Below, piece after piece: positions 33,218-40,842 of a stretch of DNA of 64,000 nt. Source of the stretch: Streptomyces sp. NBC_00663 (GTDB lineage Bacteria; Actinomycetota; Actinomycetes; Streptomycetales; Streptomycetaceae); assembly GCF_036226885.1 (NCBI RefSeq), contig NZ_CP109027.1, positions 6,076,001 through 6,140,000 on the forward strand. The letters run 5' to 3'. Below the pieces are notes generated by a model. It had not been told where the DNA came from. It searched no databases and saw only the letters and a list, made by a program, of their open reading frames with translations. The position numbers and the translations under genes are program-made. Every line of letters begins with the position of its first letter. The first letter of the stretch is position 1.

Positions 33218-33230
33218 GGAAGCGCTCCCA
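33217..33230. promoter_or_regulatory. CebR box of bglC
   Basis: TGGAAGCGCTCCCA is one base off the CebR consensus TGGGAGCGCTCCCA. It touches the bglC start codon, and on the minus strand it provides the GGGAG ribosome binding site. Bound repressor would therefore cover both transcription and translation starts. Confidence 0.85.
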
Positions 33231-33315
33231 TTGGAGGTCATGGAGACCGACGGGTAGATGGGGGGAAGGGGAGGGGCCGAGGCGGCGGTGACCCGGCCCC
33301 CGGGAAAGCGGGAGG

Positions 33316-34212
33316 TCAGCCCTTGACGGCGCCCTGCATGATGCCGCCGACGATCTGCTTGCCGAAGATCGCGAAGACCACCAGCAGCGGCAGCGTGCCG
33401 AGCAGCGCGCCCGCCATGATCAGGGACTGGTCGGGCGTGTAGCCGCGGCCGAGGCCCGCGACCGCGACCTGCACGGTCGGGCTGCCGTTCTGGGTGAGCA
33501 CCAGGAACGGCCACAGGAAGTCGTTCCAGGTCTGCACGAACATCAGCATGCCGAGCACGGCCATCGCGGGGCGGGCGGCCGGGAACACCACGTGCCAGAT
33601 GACCCGCCAGCTGTTCGCGCCGTCCACCCGGGCCGCCTCGATGATCTCGTCGGGTAGCGCCTGCAACAGGTACTGCCGCATGAAGAACACGCCGAAGGCG
33701 CTGACCAGCGAGGGCAGGATCACCGCTTGCAGTTGGTCGGACCAGTCGAGCTTGGCGACCATCATGTACAGCGGGATCACGCTCAGCTGCGGCGGCACCA
33801 TCATCGTGCCGATCACGATCAGCATCAGGGCACCGCGGCCCTTGAACCGCAGCTTGGCGAAGGCGAACCCGGCGATCGTCGACAGGAAGACGATGGTCAC
33901 GGCCGAAATGCCCGCCACGAACGTGGTGTTGATGAACGCCTCGCCCAGGTTGGCGTCGTTCCAGGCGATCTCCAGCTTGTCGAACAGGCCCCCGCCGAAC
34001 CACATCGGCGGCGGGTTCTCGGCGAGCCGCTGGTTGTCGCGGGAGGCGGCGATCGCCGTCCACACCAGCGGGAACAGCGAACCGAGGGTGAACAGGATCA
34101 GGATCAGATACGCGATCGGACCGGCGTGCAGCGTGCCGCCCGCACGGGCCGACTTGGGGCGCCGGGGACGCTTCGCCTCGTCGGCCGGCGGTTTGGTGAG
34201 TGTCGTCGTCAC
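33316..34212 (-). CDS. cebG: Cellobiose ABC transporter permease CebG
   Basis: This 298-residue membrane protein is a CUT1-family sugar permease (MalG type). It has six likely helices (GPIAYLILILFTLGSLFPLV and others) and the EAA loop EAARVDGANSWRVIWHVVFPA. It forms the channel with CebF. The GTG start follows the cebF stop by 11 bp, giving one transcript with cebEF. No ATPase is encoded here, in agreement with the shared MsiK ATPase known for this family. Confidence 0.9.
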   Translation of the reverse strand: MTTTLTKPPADEAKRPRRPKSARAGGTLHAGPIAYLILILFTLGSLFPLVWTAIAASRDNQRLAENPPPMWFGGGLFDKLEIAWNDANLGEAFINTTFVAGISAVTIVFLSTIAGFAFAKLRFKGRGALMLIVIGTMMVPPQLSVIPLYMMVAKLDWSDQLQAVILPSLVSAFGVFFMRQYLLQALPDEIIEAARVDGANSWRVIWHVVFPAARPAMAVLGMLMFVQTWNDFLWPFLVLTQNGSPTVQVAVAGLGRGYTPDQSLIMAGALLGTLPLLVVFAIFGKQIVGGIMQGAVKG

Positions 34213-34223
34213 GGCCGGTTCTC

Positions 34224-35231
34224 CTAACTACTGGCGCGCAGCCGGCGCGAGATGACGTAGTTGATGATTCCGACCACGATGAGGATCAGGAACATGGTCC
34301 AGGCGATCGCGGAGGCACGGCCCAGGTGCTGGTTGACCCAGCCCTGCTCGTACAGATACAGGCCGAGCGTCTGGAACTGGTGGGTGGAGCCGCCGGACGC
34401 ACCCTTGTTCGCGTCGAACAGCAGCGGCTCACCGAAGAGCTGGGAGGCGCCGATGGTCGAGACGACCACGGTGAACAGGATCGTCGGCCGCAGCGACGGC
34501 AGCGTGACATGGAAGAACTGCTGCCAGCGGTTGGCCCCGTCGAGCGCCGCGGACTCGTACAGGTCCTGCGGGATCGCCTGCATCGCGGCCAGGTAGATCA
34601 GCGCGTTGTACCCCGTCCACCGCCAGACGACGATCGAGGAGACCGCGATCTGCGACGGCCACTTGTCGTTCTGCCAGTCGACCTTGCCGATGCCGACCTG
34701 GTCGAGAGCCCAGTTGATCATGCCGTAGTCACGGCCGAACAGCAGGACGAAGACGAGCGAGGCGGCGGCGATCGACGTCGCGTACGGGGCGAGCATCGCG
34801 ACCCGGTAGAAGGTCGAGCCACGCAGCTTGTAGTTGAGGATGTGCGCGAGGCCCATCGCCATCAGCAGCTGCGGGATCGTCGAGATGATCCCGATGGTCA
34901 GCGTGTTCTTCGCCGCGTTCCAGAAGAAGTCGTCGTCGAAGATCCGCGTGTAGTTCCTGAAGCCCACCCAGTGCATGTCAGTGGGAGCGGTCAGCTCCAC
35001 CTGGTGCAGCGAGGCCCACCCGGTGTAGATCAGCGGGAACAGGCCGAAGGCCAGGAACAGCAGGAAGAACGGCGAGACGAAGGCGTACGGGCTCCAGCGC
35101 ATGTCCCGCTGCCAGCGGCGGGAAAGCCGGGCCCGGCGGCGCTCGTCGTCCGGAGGCCCTGCCGTCGGGCGGGCCGGGGCCGCGCCCCCCTTGACGGGGG
35201 ACGCGGCGGCGGTGTCGTGCCCAGTGGTCAT
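34224..35231 (-). CDS. cebF: Cellobiose ABC transporter permease CebF
   Basis: This 335-residue permease of MalF type has about six membrane helices (SPYAFVSPFFLLFLAFGLFP) and the EAA loop ESAALDGANRWQQFFHVTLPSL. It pairs with CebG. The ATG 35231 start is given; a GTG at 35240 overlaps the cebE stop (GTGA) and might be used instead, which would couple the genes tightly. Confidence 0.88.
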   Translation of the reverse strand: MTTGHDTAAASPVKGGAAPARPTAGPPDDERRRARLSRRWQRDMRWSPYAFVSPFFLLFLAFGLFPLIYTGWASLHQVELTAPTDMHWVGFRNYTRIFDDDFFWNAAKNTLTIGIISTIPQLLMAMGLAHILNYKLRGSTFYRVAMLAPYATSIAAASLVFVLLFGRDYGMINWALDQVGIGKVDWQNDKWPSQIAVSSIVVWRWTGYNALIYLAAMQAIPQDLYESAALDGANRWQQFFHVTLPSLRPTILFTVVVSTIGASQLFGEPLLFDANKGASGGSTHQFQTLGLYLYEQGWVNQHLGRASAIAWTMFLILIVVGIINYVISRRLRASS

Positions 35232-35236
35232 ACGGG

Positions 35237-36553
35237 TCACTGGTCCAGGTTGTTGTCGATGGTCTTGGTGGCCGTCTCCCAGGCTTCCTTGGCGGACTTG
35301 CCCTGGGTCACGAGGATCACGCCGTTGTCGGTGAGACCCTGCTGGATGATCTGGTCCTTCGGACCGATCGACTGCACGGGGATGTTCTTGGCGGCCTCGG
35401 CGAAGATCGTGCCGATCGGCGCGTCACCGGTCATGTCGTTCTTGGCGTTCTTCACCGCGTCCGAGTCGTACGCGGCCGGGGTGCTCGGGAAGCTGCCCTG
35501 GACGGCGAAGAGCTTGGCCTGCTGCTCCGGGGCGGTCAGCCAGGCGGCGAGCTTGGCGGCCTCCTCGGTGTTCTTGCCGGACTTGGGCACGCTCAGGAAG
35601 GAACCGCCCCAGTTGCCGGACTTCGGCGCCTGGGCGACGTCCCACTTGCCCTTGGCGTCGGCCTTCGACTTGCCCTTGATGTAGCCGAGCATCCACGGCG
35701 GGCAGGACATCGCGGCGAACTTGCTGTTGGCGATCGTCGTGTCCCAGGCGGGCTGGAACTGCGTCTGGTTGCCGATCAGTCCGGCCTCGGCGGCCTTGGC
35801 GGTGAGGTCGAAGGCGGACTTCACGGCCGGGTTGGTCTTGTAGATGACCTTGCCGGAGGCGTCGTAGAAGCGCTCCTCCTCACTGCTGACGATGGCCTGC
35901 AACAGACCGCCGGGCGAGTCCAGGAAGGTCGTGCCCTTGGCCTTCTTCTGGTACTGCTTGCCGACGTCGACGAACTTGTCCCAGCTGCCCGCCCACAGCT
36001 TGCCGACCTCTTCGCGATCGGTCGGCAGACCGGCCGCCTTGAACAGGTCGGTGCGGTAGCAGATGGCCATCGGGCCGACGTCCGTGCCGAGCGCGACGGT
36101 CTGGCCGCCGGAGGTGGTGGCCTGCTTCCACTTCCAGCCCAGGTAGTCGCTCTCCTTGCCGTACTTCGACAGGTCGAGCAGCTTGGCGGACTGCGTCTGG
36201 ACGATCTCGGCGATGTTGCCGACCTCGACCATCTGGATGTCCTGGAGACCACTGTTGGTCGTCAGGTGGTTCAGCAGCGCCGGGTAGTAGTTCTCGTTGC
36301 GCTCGACGACGGTCTGCTCGATGTGGATGTTCGGGTGGAGCTTCTCGTACTCCTTGTACAGGCCCGACTCCTTGAAGCCGGCGGTGCCGAAGAGGCCGAG
36401 GGTGATCGTGGTCTTGCCGCCGCCACCGCCCGACGACTCGTTGCTGTCGTCGTTGCCGTCGTCGGCACAGCCGGCCAGCAGCCCGGCGCCCAGCGACGCT
36501 ACGGCCGCGAGGACGACCACCCTGCGACGGGCGGTTCGGGTACGTGCTCGCAT
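35237..36553 (-). CDS. cebE: Cellobiose-binding lipoprotein CebE
   Basis: This 438-residue extracytoplasmic sugar-binding protein has a lipoprotein signal ending LLAGCADD, a Gly/Ser-rich linker, and a CUT1 binding fold (TITLGLFGTAGFKESG, QDIQMVEVGNIAEIVQ). It captures cellobiose and cellotriose in the known homologues. It starts at ATG 36553 after a strong GGAGG. The CebR box at 36671-36684 controls it. It is the first gene of the cebEFG-bglC run. Confidence 0.92.
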   Translation of the reverse strand: MRARTRTARRRVVVLAAVASLGAGLLAGCADDGNDDSNESSGGGGGKTTITLGLFGTAGFKESGLYKEYEKLHPNIHIEQTVVERNENYYPALLNHLTTNSGLQDIQMVEVGNIAEIVQTQSAKLLDLSKYGKESDYLGWKWKQATTSGGQTVALGTDVGPMAICYRTDLFKAAGLPTDREEVGKLWAGSWDKFVDVGKQYQKKAKGTTFLDSPGGLLQAIVSSEEERFYDASGKVIYKTNPAVKSAFDLTAKAAEAGLIGNQTQFQPAWDTTIANSKFAAMSCPPWMLGYIKGKSKADAKGKWDVAQAPKSGNWGGSFLSVPKSGKNTEEAAKLAAWLTAPEQQAKLFAVQGSFPSTPAAYDSDAVKNAKNDMTGDAPIGTIFAEAAKNIPVQSIGPKDQIIQQGLTDNGVILVTQGKSAKEAWETATKTIDNNLDQ

Positions 36554-37111
36554 TGAGTCCTCCTGTTGCCCTGACGTGCCGACCCCCCGGCCAACTGCAT
36601 TGTTGGGCCCGTTAGTTTCTCGCGGCGGCTCGGGCGGGGAACGTGCGGGATGTGTATGTGTCAGGTACTGTGGGAGCGCTCCCACCAGTGATGAGTTGAA
36701 GAGTCGTCGGTCTCGGCGGGGGTGTCAAGGGCACGGACAGTGCGATATCGCTTCGAGATGTTTCCTCAGCTGAATCCATGCCTGGTCGATCGGTCGCACG
36801 AGGGAGGCTGGTCTGTTCGTATGCGATGTGTCCGGCACACGGTCGGCATCCTTGGTGTGAAGCGGGTCGAGGCGGCCGCGGGGGTGTCCGAGGTTGCCGT
36901 CGCGAACTGCGCGCACCGGACGCCGTCCGATGCACAAACAGTGCCGCGTGCAAGTCTGAACGCACAGGGCTCCGGCAAGCGGAATTCGAAGCGGAAGCGG
37001 AGGGCGAGTCCCGTCGTGCCGGGTGCGAGGCGTTCGCCGCGGGATCCCGGTCCGATCACGACTGTTAGATTCCAGGCCAACGTAGGTGAGAACGGCGGGA
37101 GGCGGAGCCAC
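36554..37111. other. Divergent cebE/cebR promoter region
   Basis: The 558-bp gap between cebE and cebR holds one perfect CebR box at 36671-36684, 118 bp before the cebE start. No second clear box is seen near cebR. No extra gene is supported, although one frame stays open upstream of the cebR ATG. Confidence 0.6.
36671..36684. promoter_or_regulatory. CebR box (perfect consensus)
   Basis: TGGGAGCGCTCCCA is the exact 14-bp palindromic CebR operator. It lies 118 bp upstream of the cebE start, in the cebE/cebR gap. Confidence 0.95.
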
Positions 37112-38167
37112 ATGGCAAGCCACGGGGCGCGAGCTCGAAGCGGTGGCCGGCCCACCCTCGAAGAGGTGGCCGCACGCGCCGGCGTGGGGCGTGGCACGGT
37201 CTCCCGGGTCATCAACGGCTCGCCGCGGGTCAGTGACGCGACCAGGGCCGTGGTGGAAGCGGCGGTCGCGGAACTGGGGTACGTCCCGAACACGGCGGCC
37301 CGCGCCCTCGCGGCGAACCGTACGGACGCGATCGCGCTCGTCGTCCCCGAGCCGGAGACCCGGTTCTTCGCGGAGCCGTACTTCTCGGACATGCTGAAGG
37401 GTGTCGCGGCGGAACTGTCCGACACCGAGATGCAGTTGCTGCTGATCTTCGCGGGCAACGACAGGGAGCGCCGCCGGCTGGCCCAGTACCTGGCCGCCCA
37501 CCGGGTCGACGGCGTACTGCTGGTCTCGGTCCACGCCGACGACCCGCTGCCCGACCTGCTGTCCCAGCTGGAGATCCCGGCGGTGATCAGCGGCCCGCGC
37601 TCGGCGCTGGAGACGCTGCCTTCGGTCGACTCGGACAACTACGGCGGCGCCCGCCAGGCCGTCGAGCACCTGCTGTCCCGTGGCCGCCGCGGCATCGCCC
37701 ACATCACCGGCCGCCTGGACGTGTACGGTGCCCAGCGCCGCGTCGACGGCTACCGCGACGCCCTGCGGGACGCGGGCCTCGGCGCGGACGAGGCGCTGAT
37801 CGAGGCGGGCGACTTCACGGAGGAGGGCGGCAGCCGGGCGATGACGGCGCTGCTGTCCCGCCGGCCCGACCTGGACGCGGTCTTCGCCGCCTCCGACGTC
37901 ACCGCGGCCGGCGCCCGCCAGGCCCTCCGGGAGGCGGGCCGCCGTATCCCCGACGACGTGGCGCTGGTCGGCTACGACGACTCCGCCATAGCCCGTCACA
38001 TGGAGCCGCCCCTCACCAGCGTCCGCCAGCCCATCGCCGAGATGGGCCGCCACATGATCAACCTCCTGCTGACCGAGATCGCGGACCGCAGACCGGCCGC
38101 GTCGAGGGAGCTGGAGCGACGCCAGGTGGAACTGGTGACGGAACTGGTGCCGCGGGCCTCGTCGTAG
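37112..38167 (+). CDS. cebR: LacI-family cellobiose repressor CebR
   Basis: This 351-residue protein has the LacI HTH at the N-terminus (GRPTLEEVAARAGVGRGTVSRVINGSPRVSDATR) and a periplasmic-binding-like effector domain. It represses ceb and bglC genes until cellobiose or cellotriose binds. It is divergent to cebE, as in S. griseus and S. scabies. Start ATG 37112 follows GGGAGGCGGAG. The reading frame continues open past its TAG for 27 codons with coding-like bias (see the remnant at 38168). Confidence 0.92.
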   Translation: MASHGARARSGGRPTLEEVAARAGVGRGTVSRVINGSPRVSDATRAVVEAAVAELGYVPNTAARALAANRTDAIALVVPEPETRFFAEPYFSDMLKGVAAELSDTEMQLLLIFAGNDRERRRLAQYLAAHRVDGVLLVSVHADDPLPDLLSQLEIPAVISGPRSALETLPSVDSDNYGGARQAVEHLLSRGRRGIAHITGRLDVYGAQRRVDGYRDALRDAGLGADEALIEAGDFTEEGGSRAMTALLSRRPDLDAVFAASDVTAAGARQALREAGRRIPDDVALVGYDDSAIARHMEPPLTSVRQPIAEMGRHMINLLLTEIADRRPAASRELERRQVELVTELVPRASS

Positions 38168-38251
38168 CGTGCGGGCGAGCGCGGCGAGTTCGACGCGGTG
38201 GCCGCGGCCCACGACGACGCCAAGCGCGTGCGTCGGGCAGTCTTCGAGTGA
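38168..38251 (+). pseudogene. In-frame coding-like remnant after cebR
   Basis: Right after the cebR TAG the same frame reads RAGERGEFDAVAAAHDDAKR and seven more residues before TGA, with strong GC bias at third positions. It has no own start. It may be a decayed downstream gene or an ancestral C-terminus; a chance open frame in GC-rich DNA is also possible. Confidence 0.25.
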
Positions 38252-38276
38252 TCACGTGTCCGGAGTCGCGCCCTCC

Positions 38277-38783
38277 TCAGCCGCCCAGCGACAACCGCCA
38301 CACCGTCTCGCCCTCGTCGTCCGTCTCCTCCGTCGGGGACAGGCCCGCCGCTCGCGCCACCGCTGCCGAGGCGAGGTGGGTGGGGTGGATGTGGGCGGTG
38401 ACCGTGCGGATGTAGTGGCGGACCAGCCAGGTGGTCAGGGCGCGGGCCGCTTCTGTGGCCAGGCCCTGGCCCTGCCAGGGGGTGCCGGTGATCCAGGCGA
38501 TCTCCGCCGCGCGGCGGGCCGGGGTGACCGTCGCCTGGACCGTGCCGATCAGACAGTCGGCCGTGCGCAGGCGCAGCACCCAGTTGTGCCAGGAGACGGC
38601 CGGGTCGGGCGAGCCGGCCGTCAGACGTTCGTAGCGGGCGCGAAGGGCCTCCGGGGAGAGCGGTTCGCCGCCGATGTACGTGTGCAGGGCCGGGTCGGCC
38701 AGGACGCCCGACATCTCCGCCGCGTGCTCCACCGCCAGCGGGACGAGGTCCAGGCGGGCCGTGCGGATGGGCTCGGTCAGCAC
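38277..38783 (-). CDS. GNAT N-acetyltransferase
   Basis: This 168-residue protein has the GNAT pattern: TARLDLVPL at the start and the acetyl-CoA loop TPWQGQGLATEAARALTTWL, in a RimJ-type layout. It should transfer an acetyl group to an amine; the acceptor is unknown. It begins at GTG 38783, 13 bp after the TetR gene in the same direction, so the two may be one unit. Confidence 0.87.
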   Translation of the reverse strand: MLTEPIRTARLDLVPLAVEHAAEMSGVLADPALHTYIGGEPLSPEALRARYERLTAGSPDPAVSWHNWVLRLRTADCLIGTVQATVTPARRAAEIAWITGTPWQGQGLATEAARALTTWLVRHYIRTVTAHIHPTHLASAAVARAAGLSPTEETDDEGETVWRLSLGG

Positions 38784-38796
38784 GGGGGCTCCTCTC

Positions 38797-39381
38797 TCAA
38801 GTGGGCGGATCCGTCAGGGCCTTGAGCGCGGGACGGAGCAGGGCGGCCACCCGGTCCGCGGGGACCTCGCGGAGGGCGGGGAGGCCCAGCAGCTGGTGGC
38901 CGATCGTGATGCCGACCAGGGTGGTGACGGCCAGTGCGGCGCGCAGTTCGGCGTCGTCCTCGGCGGCGGTCGGGAGGGTGGCGGCCAGGCCGTCGATCTG
39001 CCGCGTCATCGCCGTACGGGCGTGCTCCGCCGCCTCCGGGTCGGTGAGCATCGAGCGCAGGGTGGCCAGGGTGCCGTCGGGAAGCCCGCCGAGTTTGCCG
39101 CCGAGGGTGGTGAGCAGCTGGTCGACGATGCCGTCCGGGTCCCCGGCCGCCCCGATGTCCGGGGGTGCCGTGACCGCTTCCGTGAACAGGTCCCGCTTGC
39201 TGCCGAAGTGCTGCATCACCAGTGCCGGGTCCACCCCGGCCCCCGCCGCCACCGCACGGATCGTCGTCCGCTCGAAGCCCCGCTCGGCGAACAGCGCGCG
39301 GGCGCTCTCCAGGATCCGGGCCCGGCTGGCGAGGCGGCGCTCGGCGCGGGTCATGGCAGGTTCGCTCGCCCGTTCACTCAC
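38797..39381 (-). CDS. TetR-family regulator, leaderless
   Basis: This 194-residue protein has a TetR HTH (SRARILESARALFAERGFER, IRAVAAGAGVDPALVMQHFG). The GTG start at 39381 lies only seven bases beyond a TAGAGT -10 (39388-39393, minus strand), so the mRNA is probably leaderless; an ATG at 39354 is the alternative. It faces an NTF2-like gene across a 22-bp palindrome. The ligand is unknown. Confidence 0.87.
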   Translation of the reverse strand: MSERASEPAMTRAERRLASRARILESARALFAERGFERTTIRAVAAGAGVDPALVMQHFGSKRDLFTEAVTAPPDIGAAGDPDGIVDQLLTTLGGKLGGLPDGTLATLRSMLTDPEAAEHARTAMTRQIDGLAATLPTAAEDDAELRAALAVTTLVGITIGHQLLGLPALREVPADRVAALLRPALKALTDPPT

Positions 39382-39399
39382 TCGTTCACTCTACAAGCG

Positions 39400-39428
39400 T
39401 TGACCGGTGCGGCGGACGATCGTAGAGT
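39400..39428 (+). promoter_or_regulatory. Promoter of the NTF2-like gene
   Basis: TTGACC (39400-39405) and TAGAGT (39423-39428) are spaced by exactly 17 bp, a near-consensus promoter. The expected start of transcription falls within the palindrome at 39432-39453. Confidence 0.75.
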
Positions 39429-39431
39429 CAG

Positions 39432-39453
39432 TCACTCAACAGCTGTTGAGTGA
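39432..39453. promoter_or_regulatory. 22-bp perfect palindrome, probable TetR operator
   Basis: TCACTCAACAG is followed directly by its own inverse, giving a 22-bp perfect inverted repeat with no spacer. It covers the expected transcription start of the NTF2-like gene, next to the divergent TetR gene. Similar half-sites (TTCACTC) recur over the TetR promoter. Confidence 0.75.
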
Positions 39454-39467
39454 AAGGGGTGGTCGGC

Positions 39468-39872
39468 ATGAGCGGCCCTCGGGACGTGCTCGCTCGCTAC
39501 TACCAGGCCATGCGCGACAAGTCGGCCGACGATCTCGCGGACCTCTACGCCGAGGACGCCGTGCACGAGTTTCCGTTCGCGAGCCCCGGCTTCCCGCCGC
39601 GGTTCCAGGGGAGGGAAGCGGTGCGGGCGGGGTATCGGGGGGCGTGGGGGCGCAGTCCCGTGCGAGTGGAGCGGATCGAGGTGGCGGCGGTCCATGACAC
39701 CGGCGACCCGGAGGTGGTCGTCGCCGAGCACACCGTCGTGGCGTCCCTGCCCGGGCGGACGGGGACCGTCGACGTACCGGGGTTGCTGGTGCTGCGCGTC
39801 CGCGACGGCGAGCTGGTTCAAGTCCGCGACTACATGGACGGGTTCGGGGTGCGCAACGCAGTCGGCCGGTGA
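39468..39872 (+). CDS. NTF2/SnoaL-like small protein
   Basis: This 134-residue protein has the NTF2-like cone fold: VLARYYQAMRDKSADDLADL, YAEDAVHEFPF, GREAVRAGYRG and LVLRVRDGELVQVRDYMD. Such proteins bind small hydrophobic compounds or catalyse isomerisation or hydrolysis (SnoaL group). It begins at ATG 39468 after a GGGGTGG. TetR control through the 39432 palindrome is likely. The compound is unknown. Confidence 0.82.
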   Translation: MSGPRDVLARYYQAMRDKSADDLADLYAEDAVHEFPFASPGFPPRFQGREAVRAGYRGAWGRSPVRVERIEVAAVHDTGDPEVVVAEHTVVASLPGRTGTVDVPGLLVLRVRDGELVQVRDYMDGFGVRNAVGR

Positions 39873-39898
39873 CCTTGTTGCCAAGGTCACCGGCCGAC
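39861..39898. terminator. Terminator after the NTF2-like gene
   Basis: A 17-bp perfect stem (GTCGGCCGGTGACCTTG and its inverse) with a TTGC loop starts before the stop codon of the NTF2-like gene. It also lies just beyond the 3' end of tRNA-His on the other strand, so it can end both transcripts. Confidence 0.88.
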
Positions 39899-39905
39899 TG
39901 TTCAG

Positions 39906-39979
39906 GGTGAGTGACGGGACTCGAACCCGCGGCATCCTGGACCACAACCAGGTGCTCTACCAGCTGAGCTACACCCACC
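39906..39979 (-). tRNA. tRNA-His (anticodon GTG)
   Basis: On the minus strand the cloverleaf begins with the extra G(-1) (39979), followed by the acceptor stem GTGGGTG/CACTCAC. The anticodon loop is TTGTGGT (anticodon GTG), the T arm contains GGTTCGAGTCC, and the discriminator is C, as expected for tRNA-His. It sits between the NTF2-like gene and orn. Confidence 0.97.
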
Positions 39980-40093
39980 ATGACCGGCGAGGGATTTTGT
40001 GGTGTTCCCTACCGGCCGAGAAAAAGTGTACAGGGTCCGAAGGGGTGCTCGCGCACGGCTTTTACGGCGCCCCTCCAGAGGACCCTCACCCGC

Positions 40094-40696
40094 CTACTGA
40101 GCAGGCAGTACGTGCTTCGCCGCGATCGTGCGCGCGGTGTCCGAGTCGGGGCCGGGCTGCGGCACGAAGATGGCCTCCCGGTAGTAGCGCAGCTCCGCGA
40201 TGGACTCGCGGATGTCGGCGAGGGCGCGGTGGTTGCCGTTCTTCTCGGGGCTGTTGAAGTAGGCCCGCGGGTACCAGCGGCGGGCCAGCTCCTTCACCGA
40301 GGAGACATCGACGATGCGGTAGTGGAGGTAGCCCTCCAGCGCCGTCATGTCCCGGGCCAGGAAACCGCGGTCGGTGCCCACCGAGTTGCCGCACAGGGGA
40401 GCCTTGCCGGCTTCCTTGACGTGCTCCCGGATATAGGCGAGGACCTGCTCCTCGGCCTCGGCGAGCGTGGTCCCGTCGGCCAGCTCGTCCAGCAGTCCGG
40501 ACGCGGTGTGCATCTGACGCACCACCTCCGGCATCGTCTCCAGCGCCCGGGCCGGCGGGCGGATGACGATGTCCACTCCTTCGCCGAGTACGTTCAGCTC
40601 GGAGTCGGTGACGAGGGCGGCTACCTCGATGAGAGCGTCGTCGGACAGCGAGAGGCCGGTCATCTCGCAGTCGATCCACACCATGCGATCGTTCAT
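40094..40696 (-). CDS. orn: Oligoribonuclease
   Basis: This 200-residue DEDDh exonuclease has the first acidic motif in WIDCEMTGL, then GNSVGTDRGFLARDM and KNGNHRALADIRESIAELRYYR with the catalytic His and Asp. It degrades very short RNA and pGpG, the last step of cyclic-di-GMP breakdown, which links it to cdgA and BldD signalling. It lies next to adpA as in S. coelicolor. Confidence 0.95.
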   Translation of the reverse strand: MNDRMVWIDCEMTGLSLSDDALIEVAALVTDSELNVLGEGVDIVIRPPARALETMPEVVRQMHTASGLLDELADGTTLAEAEEQVLAYIREHVKEAGKAPLCGNSVGTDRGFLARDMTALEGYLHYRIVDVSSVKELARRWYPRAYFNSPEKNGNHRALADIRESIAELRYYREAIFVPQPGPDSDTARTIAAKHVLPAQ

Positions 40697-40790
40697 GCGA
40701 ACACCCTAAAGCTGGCGTCGCGGTTTGGGAGGACCGGTGGTGCAGCCAGTCTCCCGGCCGTGGCCATGGTCATGGGCACGGAACGGCTGA

Positions 40791-40827
40791 ACGCCGGACG
40801 GGATGAGTGGATCATCCCGTCCGGCGT
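40791..40827 (-). terminator. Terminator after adpA
   Basis: A long perfect stem (ACGCCGGACGGGATGA and its inverse, loop GTGGA) lies 16 bp beyond the adpA stop. It separates adpA from orn. Confidence 0.88.
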
Positions 40828-40842
40828 CATCGCCTCAGCGCC

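Noticed and set aside
38168..38251. A complete small gene after cebR
   Set aside because: It has no start codon or ribosome binding site, so it is reported only as a possible remnant.
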